Origin: Hygrocybe punicea | Lineage: Eukaryota; Basidiomycota; Agaricomycetes; Agaricales; Hygrophoraceae | NCBI GenBank assembly: GCA_963556145.1 | Contig: OY744471.1 | Location: forward strand, 923,590-987,589 | Direction of reading: 5' to 3' | Length of the DNA stretch: 64,000 nucleotides | Shown: positions 32,647 to 45,014 of the stretch, piece after piece | Numbering within the stretch: the stretch's first letter is position 1 | How the letters are laid out: every line of letters begins with the position of its first letter | The notes under the pieces: model-generated | What the model was told of the DNA's origin: nothing | Databases searched by the model: none | Seen by the model: the letters and a program-made list of their open reading frames with translations, nothing else | Translations under genes and position numbers: made by a program

Positions 32647-34468
32647 CTACTCTTCCATAGCTTCGTCCTTAGCGAGGTCCTCCAGCTCCAGCAACTTGAG
32701 GACAGCTAGCCTTTTCCCAATCCTCTTCATCTGAAGTTCCAATACCCTCTGCTCGTTTGCATGCTCGTTGGCTATATCAGTATATAAGTCGTCCACACTG
32801 AGTAAGGTTGCGCACTTGAACGCTGTAACAACGAAGGTGCGGGCTCGTGGATCCAAATATTGGTCCTTCCAACCTTCTGTCACACCAGTGGTTGGCGAGG
32901 TAATAGTTTGTGTTTTCCAGAAGTAAAAATCGGTGAGCACTTCTTCCTCGTTACAACCGCAGCTTAAGAAGCTGGGTGCCACACCATTGACAAGGCTATC
33001 CTTGATGAGTTGGGGGCCAGGGACGCCAGTAACAAGGTACTCGCCAACTCTGCGGCCATCCTTGTCTCCGTCCTTAACTGGTTGCCTTTTAGCCTTCCAT
33101 TGGTGATGGTGACACAGGTGATTGTTCCAGGTTGTATTCAGGCAGTGTCGAGCTAAGCTTCGGTTGGTGGTAGCTGCACGAGGCAAGAATTCTTGTATAG
33201 CTCGGATCATGGTGCATATGTTTGATGGCAGAGTAGGATCCTTTTTTCCCAGCTTCTGAGTCACCAGGAATTTGTCGATTGCTTTATTGCCGGCACCTCC
33301 AAGCAATGTTAGTACAATGAGTGTGGATACAGTGTGTTCTCACTTTTCTTGATTGATTTCTCAATGTCAGTCATTTCGGTCCACTTTTGCCATGCTGATG
33401 GATTGTTCAGTGCAAATTGACATGACATTGGAGTGGGACTCACGACTCAGAATCTTGGGTCGCTTTCGGTCATCCTTTTCTTCCTCCTGACCTACATCAG
33501 CAGGGGCTGTCTCATCAATGTGATCTGCCTCGTCATTGGCACTCTTTTCGTCATCAGACTTGCGCTTGTTGGAGATTTCCACAGGTACCTGTTTCCCCTT
33601 CCCCTTCCCAACCACGACTTGCAGGCTGGCAGTACTGAGCACCTCTTCCTCCTTGATCTGTCCAAAATCATCCTCGTCCCAGCTGCCAGCACCAGTGGGT
33701 GCAATTACTTTGGACCACTTGAAAAGTTGAGTATTTGCCTCATCTGACAGTGTTGCAAACATTGCAGCAGTGGATGCATTTGTTTCAAGCACCACATTGT
33801 CCTCATCAAGATCGAACGATGTCACGGATGTCCTGGTATCAGTTGGCGTATTTGGTGGTATTGTGAGCATATCGGGTGTAACAGTTAGTAGTCCATCATC
33901 GAGATCCTCAGGCCTAGTTACCAGAAAAATCCCCATCAATTCAGCATCGGTCAGCTGTTTGGGCTTTGGGGCCTGGACTAGGGATGCCTGGACCGAGCGA
34001 TCGCCAAGGTCAACGTGGGTTGTGACATCAGAGGCACATCCATAAAGTCCGGTCTCGCTGACAAGCTTGTGGCTTCCCTCGCCCTCGCCCTCAACCCTCA
34101 TCTTTATTCCATCCCCAGACGAAGCATACTGTTCCTGTACTATTGCCTCCTCCACCTCTCGTACGGTGAGTTCCGCTTGTTTCAGTGTTTTCTTAGCAGA
34201 GTCTAACTGGTCCTCAACAGCCTTCAAAGCCTCTGCAATACATCCATTGTCAGCTTTGCCACTTGAAAACGAAGGTTGCGTGCTCACTTTTGTTTCCACC
34301 TGCTTTCTTCTTCTGGATTTTATATAGCACATTCTGACGGCTCTTTTCCAGTTGCTTGACCTCTTGACGAAGATCCAAGCCTCTCTGGATAGCCTTAAGC
34401 TTGCTGTCTCCTAATGAATTTGCTATTGTGTTAGGGGAGGGGAACTGATTGTTGGGGTTTGTCGCCAT
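32647..34468 (-). CDS. Cargo gene A of the 10.4-kb element, 556 aa, 4 exons, unknown function
   Basis: Exons 34468-34288, 34232-33444, 33394-33344 and 33296-32647 total 1671 nt with phase kept. The N-terminus is a coiled coil (KAIQRGLDLRQEVKQLEK, continued over intron 1 into KALKAVEDQLDSAKKTLKQA). The middle is acidic and low in hydrophobics, with a basic patch GKGKGKQVPVEISNKRK that could be a nuclear localisation signal. The C-terminal 230 residues look folded (FLVTQKLGKKDPTLPSN, then GVAPSFLSCGCNEEEVLTD, FVVTAFKCATLLSVDDLY) and end in a helical Leu/Glu-rich tail. I recognise no domain. Conservation of the frame inside an otherwise decaying element suggests it is, or recently was, useful to it. 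Confidence 0.7.
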
Positions 34469-35020
34469 TGTTGTAAGAACGTAAAGAAGTTTTTGCTTTT
34501 ATACCATTCCATACCATCCTCGAGGCCGAAGTTGCCTCACCCCAGTTTGTAACATTTATACGTCATGATCATTAAGAGGATATTGTGAACGCAATACACA
34601 CCAATTCAATAAGTGCTCTACCTGCAAATTATACGAGGCCATAAGGAACTTCTTTCTAAACTATTGCGTTTCAGACATTGGATTGCTGAAGGCACGTATT
34701 ATATTTGTTATCCCTATATAGATCCAAGTCTATCGATCAGTTTCTACTAGTATGCTCTCCTCTGACATGAACATGTTAACATATACACTTATCGAGTACT
34801 CGATACCTGTATACTTGCATGTAAAGATATGACCACTATTTTCTTCTTGTTTTCTTCTTGTCCTCCTCCCTCAGCACCCTTTACACCCACTAGTAGGATA
34901 AGCTCAGAATCGCCAAGGATAAAACTGTTCTGTCAAGTTCTTGCTCCAAAGAACAACTTGGAACAAACATTGCATTCCTTTTGTCATGACGAGAGCAATA
35001 CATAGAAGCATTGTAATACG

Positions 35021-36105
35021 TCAGATATGTTTGCCTAAGAGTAGCTCATACTGCGCAATCAGCATGTCCTTTTGAGAAATCAAATCATCCCTCTCCAATA
35101 ATTCATCACTCTGTCGTTGTAATGCAGAAATGGCAACCTCCTTAGCTTCCACAGCAGCTGCAAGCTGCTGAGCCAAAGCTAGGGCGTCTTGACGATGAGT
35201 TGCAACAAGTGATGCACACAGAATGCTGAATTTCTTCGCAATCTCATTGACCTCTTCTGGAGCATCTCTACGAATATGGCTCGAGGCAAAGTGAACAAAC
35301 GGTTTGCTCGCATGTGCATGCTGGGCTCCAATAAAAAGCCAGCAGCCAGTTTCATGGCATAGACGCTCACACTGTTAAGCTACGTGAGCATAGGGAGTTG
35401 CAAAGTCCAAGAAAACCTACACGTGAAAATATGTTGCTAATTTCTCGAGCAAATTGTGAGGATGCAAGGCTGATTTGTGATTCAACACTTCGCAGAGCTG
35501 CTGCACGTGGAATTGCTGTTAAAAGAACATCGCATTAATTCAGAAATTGCATTGATAGAACAATTCTTACGCCAGGGCATGCTACCCCGCATGGCGCCAT
35601 CTACTTCACCATAAGCAGGATTCTCTATGCTAACCCTGACATGAGAAGGGGTTGAAGGTTCAGTCTCAGTGTCCGTTGTCATATTAGAGGAAGCAACACC
35701 GCTCAGCAGATGGCGTAAGGGCAACAGCCTTGCAGGTGAGCTGGCACTAGCCATTGGAGATGGCAAGCTAATTTCAGCAGTCTCTGGATGTTGCGTCAGA
35801 CCCAGGAGGATTGGATCGATTACTGGCTCTGTCTGAACGAACTAGCGGATGAAGAATTGTGATGTTGATTAAAATCTCACAGAACTTGAACATACATTAA
35901 TTGAGGGGACCTCTGGTGGAATGACAAGGAATGGATTAACGGCGCTACTGGGTAAAACAGGGATATGCGGAACAGGGTTATTTGCATGCACAGCACGGAC
36001 TGTTTTCTTCGCTTTCTTGGAGTGAAGGCAATCTGTCAGGGCAGGGTTGCCAGGGCAGCGATGACAATGTCGCTTCTTGGGCGAGGCACTGGTATCTCTG
36101 GCCAT
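35021..36105 (-). CDS. Cargo gene B of the 10.4-kb element, 308 aa, 4 exons, unknown function
   Basis: Exons 36105-35896, 35841-35571, 35515-35421 and 35371-35021 total 927 nt. An in-frame ATG at 36174 would add 23 residues. The N-terminal part is Pro/Ser-rich with a short basic/Cys segment (KKRHCHRCPGNPALTDC). Exon 4 encodes a compact segment beginning CERLCHETGCWLFIGAQH and a coiled-coil tail (QQLAAAVEAKEVAISALQ). All three introns have standard splice signals and the frame is intact. I do not recognise a family. The coiled coil suggests oligomerisation, perhaps with product A or the transposase; that is inference. Confidence 0.68.
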
Positions 36106-36219
36106 TGAAGGTGGTGGTTTTGATTTAGGCACGAGAAAAATGTGCATGGCGAGTTTGTGGTGTTGAAGAACCATCGGTGAAATATCTGATCACATGCTGT
36201 TTGAAGGGTTCTCTCCGCT

Positions 36220-39200
36220 ATGCCAGAGAGTCTGGATGATCCTGGCGACCTCTTTGTTCAGCCTGCACCCCCCTCTCCAACTGACATATTCAAGGGTTAT
36301 TCGGTCCTACCTTCGAATAAAATCCCCTTAGGACCCAGACTATCCCAATCATCCCCGGTCAAGTCATCCCCGGTCAAGCTACACAGGACATAACATCAAC
36401 GCGGCCCCAGAATCGTAAAAAAAGCACGCTTAAGGGCACCAAGCCCTGACATTGAGCTTGAAAAAAGCTTGTACTATGAAGACAGTGGCCTGCATGCCAA
36501 CTTGGACAGCAACATCAGTCACCCATCACCGGACAGTGCAGACAATTACGACTTTTTCATTGAAGCTGCTGTTGTGAATGCAGTTGGGTTCTATCAGATC
36601 ACAAAGGATTTATTTGTTGTTCAAGGCTGGGATTCTAGATTGTTCGCAGCGACAGTAAGCGACTTAATTTTATTGTTTCTACATTATTCTGATGCAACCT
36701 AGCGAAACTGGTATCATCTTCAATGTACACAGATAGGAAACACGATGGCCATTGCATGTCTGTGCCCACAGCACCCACAGTGTCTCCATCAACGATTTCT
36801 GGAAGACTATGGTAGCGAACGGTTTCCAGAGGATGCAACCTTCAATAAACGTGAGTTACACCTAGTGTTGGGGAAGTTCGGTCTCAGACCGATCCAAACC
36901 CGGTTTAGACCGAACCGAAACTGCCGGTCTCGGTTTCGGTTTGGGAATTTCCAGTGGAGACCGAACCGTTCGATCTCCGGTTTGGGGATTTGGCTGCGGG
37001 CTGAAACGGTTTCAAACTCGGTTTGAACCGCAAACCGACAGTCCAAAGTCGGCTCCTTGGCTGACTTCGAAAGTCACCCAAAGTCACCAACGCCCACCAG
37101 CAACACCCCCGATGTACGCCAAACAAGGACGATGGAGCACCCGAGGTCGACAAAACAGGTGGCGGGGTACTCCCTGCCACCCGCGTATGTTTTTTATTTT
37201 TATTTATTTGAACTTTAACTAACGCATTAACACATTCCAGGTTGACGCACCACCACCACCAACACCACCGTCACCACCATCACCACCACCACCACCACCA
37301 CCACCATGGCGACGACGGCGACTGCCACCACGACAGCCACGACCATGACAGCAGCGATCAACACCGCACCGGACACGCCAACTCCTCCAACGCACGCGCA
37401 TGCAAACGAACATGAACGGAGTGGAATGGTAGTCATCGAGCAGCGGGGGATGGTGCATCCACCCCTGCTCCTTCGTGGTATGTATTTTTATTGACTTTTT
37501 CACTGATTTTATTTGTATATCACAGAACGTGGCACCGTACCACCACCACCACCACGCAACACCACCACTACCACCATCACCACCATGCAACACCAACACC
37601 ACCGAGGAACGCCAAAACGCGGGGTCAACCCAGCCGTCGTCGCGTGTACAATGCGTATGACGCGCCTGGACACCCACGCGAAGAGGCTCCTATGCCACCA
37701 CCACCACGCATCCGCCGAAAACAACCAAAGCGGGTGCAACCCGGCCATCGTCGCGTGCACAACGCGTATGACACATAGGGCACCACCACCACCACCACCA
37801 CCACCACCATCACCACCACGCGCCTACCCAAACCGGCCAACACAGCAATTGCGGGTCCAACCCGCCTTCACGCGAACAACGCGTGTGACGCGTCGGGTCA
37901 CCACCACCACCACCATCACCACCACAACACCCAAACGACAACAGCCGAGGCCGAACACACGCGTTCGACGCATGTGTTTCGCTAGGACAGGGCTGGGCAG
38001 CCAACCAAACCCCCAATCCCACCTCATAATGAGGCCGGCCACGTCGATTGATGTGTGCAGCACTCTTGCGAGGTCAGATGGGAGTGAGGGCCCCCAGCCC
38101 ATATGGTTCGCGGTCTAGACCGCGTTTGGACCGAAACCGAACTGATGCAAATGGTTTGCATCGGTTCCGGTCTGGTTTGGGGATTTCGGGTGGAAAACTG
38201 GACCATTCGGTTTCCAGTTTGGGCAAAAAGGCCCCAAACTGGACCAAACCGAACTTCCCCAACACTAGTTACACCGTTCGGAAATTACCAGAGCCACTTT
38301 ACTGAGATTTTGGGCAGTTGGATCAAGTGTTTTTTGTTTTTCTAGGTGTCAGGTCTCCATCGAAGATGAGATATTCGCTGAACACTATTCAGTGCAGACA
38401 CCTGGGCAGAGAGGCATTAAATCCCGAGTCATCGTGCAACATGAGGGTGGTAGCTCTGGCGAAGGCCACTGGATGTGCTCGAAGGATGCGCCAGGGAGAT
38501 GTGTCCATATCAAACTAGCAAGGGACTACTTGCAAAAGTTACTGAAAGCGGACCCTTCAGCAACGGATGACAGAAACCACCTTGACGGCGAGGTAGACAT
38601 TGGTGAGCACTCACTCACTCAGTCTGTACGTGAATTAGGAATTGACCTGGATCAAAATAGTATCACAAGTGCGTCTTGCGTCACAGGGTGATATTGCCAT
38701 ATCATACCTCCCAGTTCACGCACCACTATGGGCAACGTTACCGAGTGACCTATCATATTATGAGCGTGCAGTTCCATTGGTTGTGGCTCCGCTGCTACTC
38801 CCTCTTGATGAGGTTTCTACTTGCCTCTGCCGTGCGATGTATACCACGGCTCATTCCTCAATTGAACGACTGTGCACCATCTTTGGTCTAAGCAATTCTT
38901 TTACTACCTCCATTTAACTTCAGACATGTCACATTTGTCCACCCATGTGCCATTGTTTCATAGGGCCAGACTGCCGAACATTTGGCATCTTCAACTACAA
39001 CAACCGGCTCCTCTTCACGCACGAGCTATTAGATGAAAATACATGCGCTTACACCTCATCAGAAACACCCTTTACCGCTTGGATATCTGTCATTTCCCAG
39101 AGATATACATACCATGGCTCTACACACCAGTTTGTGCCAGAACATGTCTTTCATGCCGCTTGGTTCACATATGCAAGACTCCAGTCCTTCGACAATGACA

Positions 39201-40687
39201 TGCAATGCCCCAAGTGTGGGCCAGCACCCGAGGATACTATATGGGATGGTGTAACGCTGGCATTCAGCCAAAAACACCTCCTTCCTTCATTGCGACCACC
39301 TACAGTAACCGACGAGAATTCAGTGGCTCGTACCAGTCGATATCAAAGGCACCAGCAGGTTCTAGAACACACAAGAGCCAGGAAGACTGTGCGAGTTGTT
39401 GTTGTGGGCCGGTCTTTGATTTTGCAGCCTGATGAGATAAAGGTGATGGCTGGAGCAGAAACCCAGGAACCCCATCAAGGCAGGGATTCAGATGGCGAAG
39501 AGGTCACCAAAAATCGTTTTGGAACAACGCTAGGGCCAAAGGCAGCAGCGCAGCTGCTTGAGCGGGTGAAGTTGATACCCGAGGCTTCTGAAGAACTAGA
39601 ACGAGTCAATTCAGATTTGGGTGCGATGTTTGGTGATCATTATGGCCCAGCTGCGTTACTCGGAGGCCACGATGTTCCTGGACCTTACAAGCGACTTTTC
39701 ATTCAGGTTTATCCATCCTGACTATAAATCCCACTGTCTAATTTTTTTTTCACGGTTAGATTGCGTCAGATGAATCTGTCCTTCAAATGATTAATCGGCC
39801 TGCACTTGTGGCTCTTGGAAATTTCAACCAGGCTCCATCAACTTCCAATGCCTCCCTCTTGGTCTGCATTCCAACCCTTTATGATGTGTTGAAATACGAA
39901 GGACAACTCAATGGCATGTACTCGACAACACTACTTGGGGTTTGCAAATGGTTACACAACCGAGCCTCTTCTGTCTTACAACAATTGATCATGCACGGAG
40001 TACCACCAGTCTATTCAGTTGCATATGAGGCAGACTGGTGAAAGGTATGTTAAAGTTCTATGCTACAAATCCTATAGACTAATGGGCCTCAAGAGTGGAT
40101 GCTGCTATAGCATGCCACAGATCCGCCATCGCCCGAAGTATCCACGACTCAAGCATGATTTACAGACAGATCCGGGTGGGCAGCGTGGTGAAAAATGCTC
40201 AAAATACTATTCGCAATATGGGCAGCAGCGGCTGACTGGTGGCATAATGTGTGCATGGTGCATGCACAGTGTCTGCTATGGGTTTCATTGTATCCCTCAG
40301 GGTGAAGGCCGCAATGACGTCTTCTCGGCTATAGTGACTCGATGGCCTAGCCCTCCGAAACGAGTCATTTACGACTTTGCTTGTGCCTTGGGACCTTATT
40401 GTATGACACGAGAGCCAGATTTTTTTGCTGATACCTTGTTTGTCATAGACAGCTTTCATGCCAAGGGACACACAAAATGCGCACCAGCTGCCTTATTATC
40501 AACCTATTCAGATGCTGATCCTCGATTGGCGCACATTAACACCAGTGCTGCAGAGTGTGGAAATGGTGGAATCAATCGTATTCGAAAATTGGTCAGTTAC
40601 ATGTCACAGGATAGGGCAATATGTTACACAAAGGTTTTTTTGTCAATCTGGAACAGGCTCATGATCAGGAGGATGACGGGTAGATAA
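36220..40687 (+). pseudogene. KDZ-type gene of the 10.4-kb element, stop codon in exon 1, intron insertion
   Basis: The frame starts at ATG 36220 (MPESLDDPGD), meets an in-frame TAA at about 36388, then continues (PSPDIELEKSLYYEDSG) through several introns to the stop ending at 40687. Segments in order: CLCPQHPQC near 36760; SRVIVQHEGG ... HWMCSKDAPGRCVHIK near 38420-38510; a region with CPKCGPAPEDTIWDGVTLAF near 39210-39270; and a C-terminal core with LTGGIMCAWCMHSVCYGFHC, YDFACALGPYC, DSFHAKGHTKC, SAAECGNGG and MSQDRA. The last block matches the pattern I associate with KDZ transposases and CxC5/CxC6-type cysteine clusters. Exon joining around 38346 does not keep the expected frame, a second sign of decay. 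Confidence 0.65.
36863..38267. mobile_element. hAT-like non-autonomous element, 1405 bp, target duplication GTTACACC
   Basis: GTTACACC is at 36855-36862 and 38268-38275. Ends are TAGTGTTGGGGAAGTTCGG and its inverse. Subterminal zones repeat ACCGAAC/GTTCGGT and GGTTTCG words. The core holds (CAC)n tracts (37240-37305, 37785-37820, 37895-37925), two intron-like spacers with GTATGT ... CAG, a block-A copy near 37430 and a block-B copy (TSIDVCSTLARS) near 38042. It inserted in an intron of the host transposon gene. Confidence 0.9.
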
Positions 40688-40737
40688 ATCATGAATATAT
40701 TGGTTTGCTGACACTTTTATTCCATCTGAGACAAGCT

Positions 40738-40990
40738 CACCCTTCCATTCTCCCTCCATTCTCTCCCCTCCATCCTCTCCCATCTCTCCCTCCATTTTCC
40801 CTCCGTTCCTTCTCCTCCATTTTCCCCTTCATTCTCCCCCATTCTCTCTCCGCTCTTCCATCTGCCCTTTCTCTGTTTCCCCTTCATTCTCCCCCATTCT
40901 CTCTCTGTTCTCCCTCCACTCTTTCCTTCTGCACCCCCTCTATTATTTCCCCTTCATTCTCTCCCTTCCCTCCCTCCCCTTCCCACTCTG
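40738..40990 (+). repeat. Polypyrimidine tract, CTCC/CATTCTCCC type
   Basis: About 250 bp of almost pure C/T on the plus strand, built of variations on CTCCATTCTCCC. It lies just after the stop codon of the KDZ-type gene and before the right inverted arm. Such tracts can form triple helices; no function is implied by the sequence. Confidence 0.8.
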
Positions 40991-41059
40991 CCTCCCATGG
41001 AAAACTGTATACAGCAGTGCACATGCACGGTGACAGGTGGTGCCTGGGAACTGAATTCA

Positions 41060-42186
41060 AAGGTCACTGTCAAGATGGTGCATGAAAACCAACCTCATGA
41101 TGATGGTGCATGAAAACCATCAGTGCTGGGCCGTCATCATTGTGGTACATGAAAACCAATAATGAATATGGTGCTTGAAAACCATCTGCAATGGGTCATC
41201 GCCGACGTGGTGCATGTGCACCACTGTTGCCTTTGTATCAGGTGGTGCTTGAAAACCATCAGCGCTCGGTCATAATTGACATGGTACATGAAAACCAACA
41301 TCGAATATGGTGCCTGAAAACCAATGGGTGATCGCCGACATGGTTTTTGTGCACCACTGTTGCCTTTATGTCAGGTGGTGCTTGAAAACCATCAGTGCTC
41401 GGTCATAATTGACGTGGTGCACAAAAACCACCAATGAATATGGTGCCTGAAAACCATCTGTGATGGGTCATCGGTGATGTGGTGCATGTGCACCACTATC
41501 GCCTTAATATCAGGTGGTGCTTGAAAACCATCAGCACTGGGTTATAATTGACATGGTACATGAAAACCAACATCGAATATGGTGCCCGAAAACCATCTGT
41601 GATGGATGATCGCCAACGTGGTGCATGAAAACCATCTGCAATAGAACATCGTTGACGTGGTGCAAGAAAACCAACCTCATATGGTGCGTGAAAACCATCA
41701 GCACTGATGTCGTCGACATGGTACATGAAAACCATCTCCAATGGGTCATCGCCGACATGGTGCATGTGCACCACTGTCACTTTTATGTCAGGTGGTGCGT
41801 GAAAACCATACGCGATGGGCCATTGTGGTGCCTGAGAACCACCATCAACAGGTCATCATCGATGTGGTGTATACGCACCATGGATTCTATGCGCTGGATG
41901 GTGCTTGGGCACAACATTCAATGGTGTCGTAGAGATGGTGTGTGGGCGCCACTGGCATGTCAGTTGGATGGTGCAAGAAAACCATATTCGTTAATGCATT
42001 GTCGAATGGTGCATAAGAACCAGCTCACCATTAGCGTTTGATGGTGTTCAACGACCATACATCTAGTTCGGATGTGGTTCTGAGACACTAATTCAGCGGG
42101 CTGTAATGATTTTGTGTGTAACATGGTATGTGTGTTTGGCTGTAAACTGGTACGTGCTTAGACTGCCGGTCCTTGTCACCTTACCC
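41060..42186 (-). repeat. Right inverted arm of the 10.4-kb element
   Basis: The inner part (about 41085-41600) has more copies of the ATGGTGCATGAAAACCAT word than the left arm. The outer part (about 41625-42186) is a nearly perfect inverse of 31797-32300; a 117-residue translated block is the same in both arms apart from extra N-terminal residues. Arm lengths therefore differ through gain or loss of subterminal units. Confidence 0.8.
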
Positions 42187-43815
42187 CGCAAAGTGTCAAA
42201 ATCACCCTTATTAGAGAGTATTTTATGTAAATCTCAGATTTCGCCACATTGTTCTCACATTATCCTAGGGGAGCATTTTCCCCCGAGGACATCGTTGGAT
42301 AACTTAGAAATATATCACATTATGCTTTCAGCATATTCTTACTAGATTTCCCTTGAGGAGCAATGTTAGAAAATATGTGATCATCGTTCATTACTCTCAA
42401 CGGACAATGCTACTTGACTTATCCATTTTGCTAAGGCCTTAACATGTTCTTTTACCAGCACATGTCAACATACACGAAGCATGATGTCATTATAATGAAA
42501 TTATCATACAGTCAAGCTCTTGCTCTCAATTCCACCCTGCAATTGCCTCTAACCTTCCTGGCCTCCACAGCTAGCCTAGGAACTACCAATGCTGGTCTTA
42601 CATGAACCCTGTCAATGTGCAAGATGTTTAGTAAGCCTGGAAGGATTCAAATACCAGATGAAGCAGCTGCAGAGGAAGCACATGAAGTCTTACCCACCCT
42701 GAGCTTGGGCTGTCAATATTCCTGTCCAGGCTGCTCCACATGAACCTTCTGAAGATTGAAACAACCATATTCCTGTACTGGATCTGGAACACCATATTGC
42801 TGCTGATGGTTTTCTAGATGATGCATATGAGCCTAATCATGATATAAACTTCTGGGCAGACAACTATGGATTTGATCATGAAGACCAATCTCCTATGCAC
42901 TCAAGATCACCCTCTCGAGAATATTCTGAGTCAGAGCCAAGGCCAGTGCCAGTGGTCCAGGGATCAGATGAAATATTCCATGCCATCAACCCTCCACTTG
43001 AAGCAGATCCTGGGCTGGATCGAGACTTTGCAGATCGGCCACCCATTTTTATCATGGCATTTCAAGAAAGGTCCTATATTCATATGGCCTACCTCCAGGC
43101 AGTCATGGGCAATGTTTTCGGTCATCTTACTTGGGAACATGCTACTAGTCAGCTTAATGGCACACTGGATGTTCTTTTCATGGCAGACCAGCTTCCTATA
43201 CACCCTTGACCTGTCTGAACTCTCATTAGCACAAGAAGAAGACTTGGAATGGACCCTGACCAGTGGATAATCCAGTATGTGATCTGCCCTGTATGCTGGA
43301 AGCATCACTTGCCAAACAAGCTTCAATTGCTTCTCTCGCCAAAATGTGGTGTTTCAAACTGTACTGGGGTGATATACACACTCAAAGATGGCAAACGCAA
43401 TGCAAATCTCATTGTTCCTCATGTTTCTATTATAGAGAGCCTTTGCCAAACAAATGTTTACATGACCTGGATTTGCAAATATGGTTGCCAAGAAAGCTGA
43501 ACATCAACCAGGATGCAACAATGACAAAATATTTGCTATGCAAGACATGTACAACAGTGACATGTGGTACAAAAACAGGACTGGAATGAGACATGAGCTT
43601 GGTGCTGCAGGAACTGTGCACAATGTCCCTAACAACAATGAACCAGAACCTGTCAAGTTGTTTTCACACTGGTTTGGATTGCAAATGACAATAAACCTGG
43701 ACTGGTTTACATTACAGCCATTTTAGTAAATGATGGCAGTCCCTGGATTTTTTTTCTTCAATAAGGAAATTCGGACTTTGGTTTTTTTTCAGTCCTTGTA
43801 CCATAGCACTTGTAC

Positions 43816-44835
43816 ATGTACAGATCAATCAGCCGAGACATCAAGCTTGCTGCTATCCGCTTACACGATCATGGCATTCTCAGCCTGGATGAAATCCTTG
43901 CATGCTGCGGATTCTCGGAAAGCACCTGGTACCGAATTCAAGGCCATCTACGTGCAACTGGCGATGTGATCGCTCCCCCATGTACTCTTCGTGGCCGCAT
44001 TCGCTCCCTCGACCGCGATGATGTACAATACCTTTTCGAACTCATTCGCCAAAACCCCGACTACTTCCTGGATGAGCTTCTCCATTTGCTCAAGACAAAT
44101 CGCTTCATCTCCGTTCATTACACCACCATCCATGCTGAACTCACTCGGCTCAATGTCAACCGCAAGAAATTACAACGCATTGCCCTCGAACGGAATGAGG
44201 ACCTACGTGCACTGTTCGTTACACGTGCTGCCCAGTATTCACCCGAAGAGATCGGCTTCATCGATGAGGTATCCAGGGATGAGCGCACACTGAGCAGGCG
44301 CTATGGGAGGTCGAGGAAAGGCAGGCAGGCTTCCAAGAATCAGCCCTTCATTCGTGGACGCCGTACCTCAACGGTTGGACTGCTGTCCCTCAATGGATTC
44401 GTTTGCAGCAAAACAGTAGAGGGGTCGTTGACGAAGGTGGAGTTTCTGAGTTGGATCGAGCACACTGTGGCATGTACCTGTTCCTCCTGATTGTCTACAA
44501 CTTTGTCTCATAATGCCTATAGCTACCCAAGTGCTCTCGCTATCCAGGTCCACTCAGTGTTTTGATCCTCGACAACGCGACAACGCCAAGATCCATCATG
44601 GTGGAGAGCTCCAGGAGCTTGCTGATGGCATTGGCGTTCGCATTGAATATCTCCCTACTCACCGGATTTCAATCCAATTGAAGAGGCGTTTTCAAAGATC
44701 AAACACTTTCTGCGGCGCCATCAGGACTACTATGAGAGGCGGGGTGATGGGATCTTTTATGACATGTTTGAAGTCCTAGACATCATCACAAGCGATGATG
44801 CAGCAGGGTATTTTGCGCATGCCGGGTATTTCTAG
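43816..44835 (+). pseudogene. Tc1/mariner DDE transposase with frame-breaking changes
   Basis: The protein starts MYRSISRDIKLAAIRL. An N-terminal helix-turn-helix pair (residues about 1-110, incl. LSLDEILACCGFSESTWYR) is followed by the DDE domain: FIDEVSRDERTLSRRYGRS holds the first Asp. The second-Asp region (LILDNA) is disturbed by a direct 8-bp duplication of GACAACGC near 44573-44588. A loss of bases near 44652-44660 shifts the frame before the segment with FNPIEEAF, which holds the third acidic residue. A possible 49-nt intron (44473-44521) lies before these. The reading frame resumes to a stop ending at 44835. As it stands it should not give a functional enzyme. Confidence 0.85.
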
Positions 44836-45014
44836 GTAGCTTGTATGTTGTACATATATGTTGTATTTCTCACTCAAAGGATCATTTGTATTTCTCACTC
44901 AAAGAATCATTTGAGATCTCCCCCTCGAACGAAACAAATCAAAAGCATTGTATTACGGGCAAGACAACAAATAAAGGGCTACACTACTGACTATGAGACG
45001 ACAACTGATTGTAC

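Larger units (their letters stand above)
31797..42186. mobile_element. KDZ-like DNA transposon, 10.4 kb, long inverted ends, candidate TSD CGCAAAG
   Basis: The terminal regions are inverted copies. The left outer part (TAAGGTGAC, then GTACCAGTTTACAGCC, and so on) matches the right end read backwards. The heptamer CGCAAAG lies at 31790-31796 and 42187-42193 (42187 being the last C of the CCCC run, an alignment choice). Inside are two intact minus-strand genes and one decayed plus-strand gene related to proteins I associate with KDZ (Kyakuja-Dileera-Zisupton) elements. A hAT-like element sits at 36863-38267. Confidence 0.7.
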
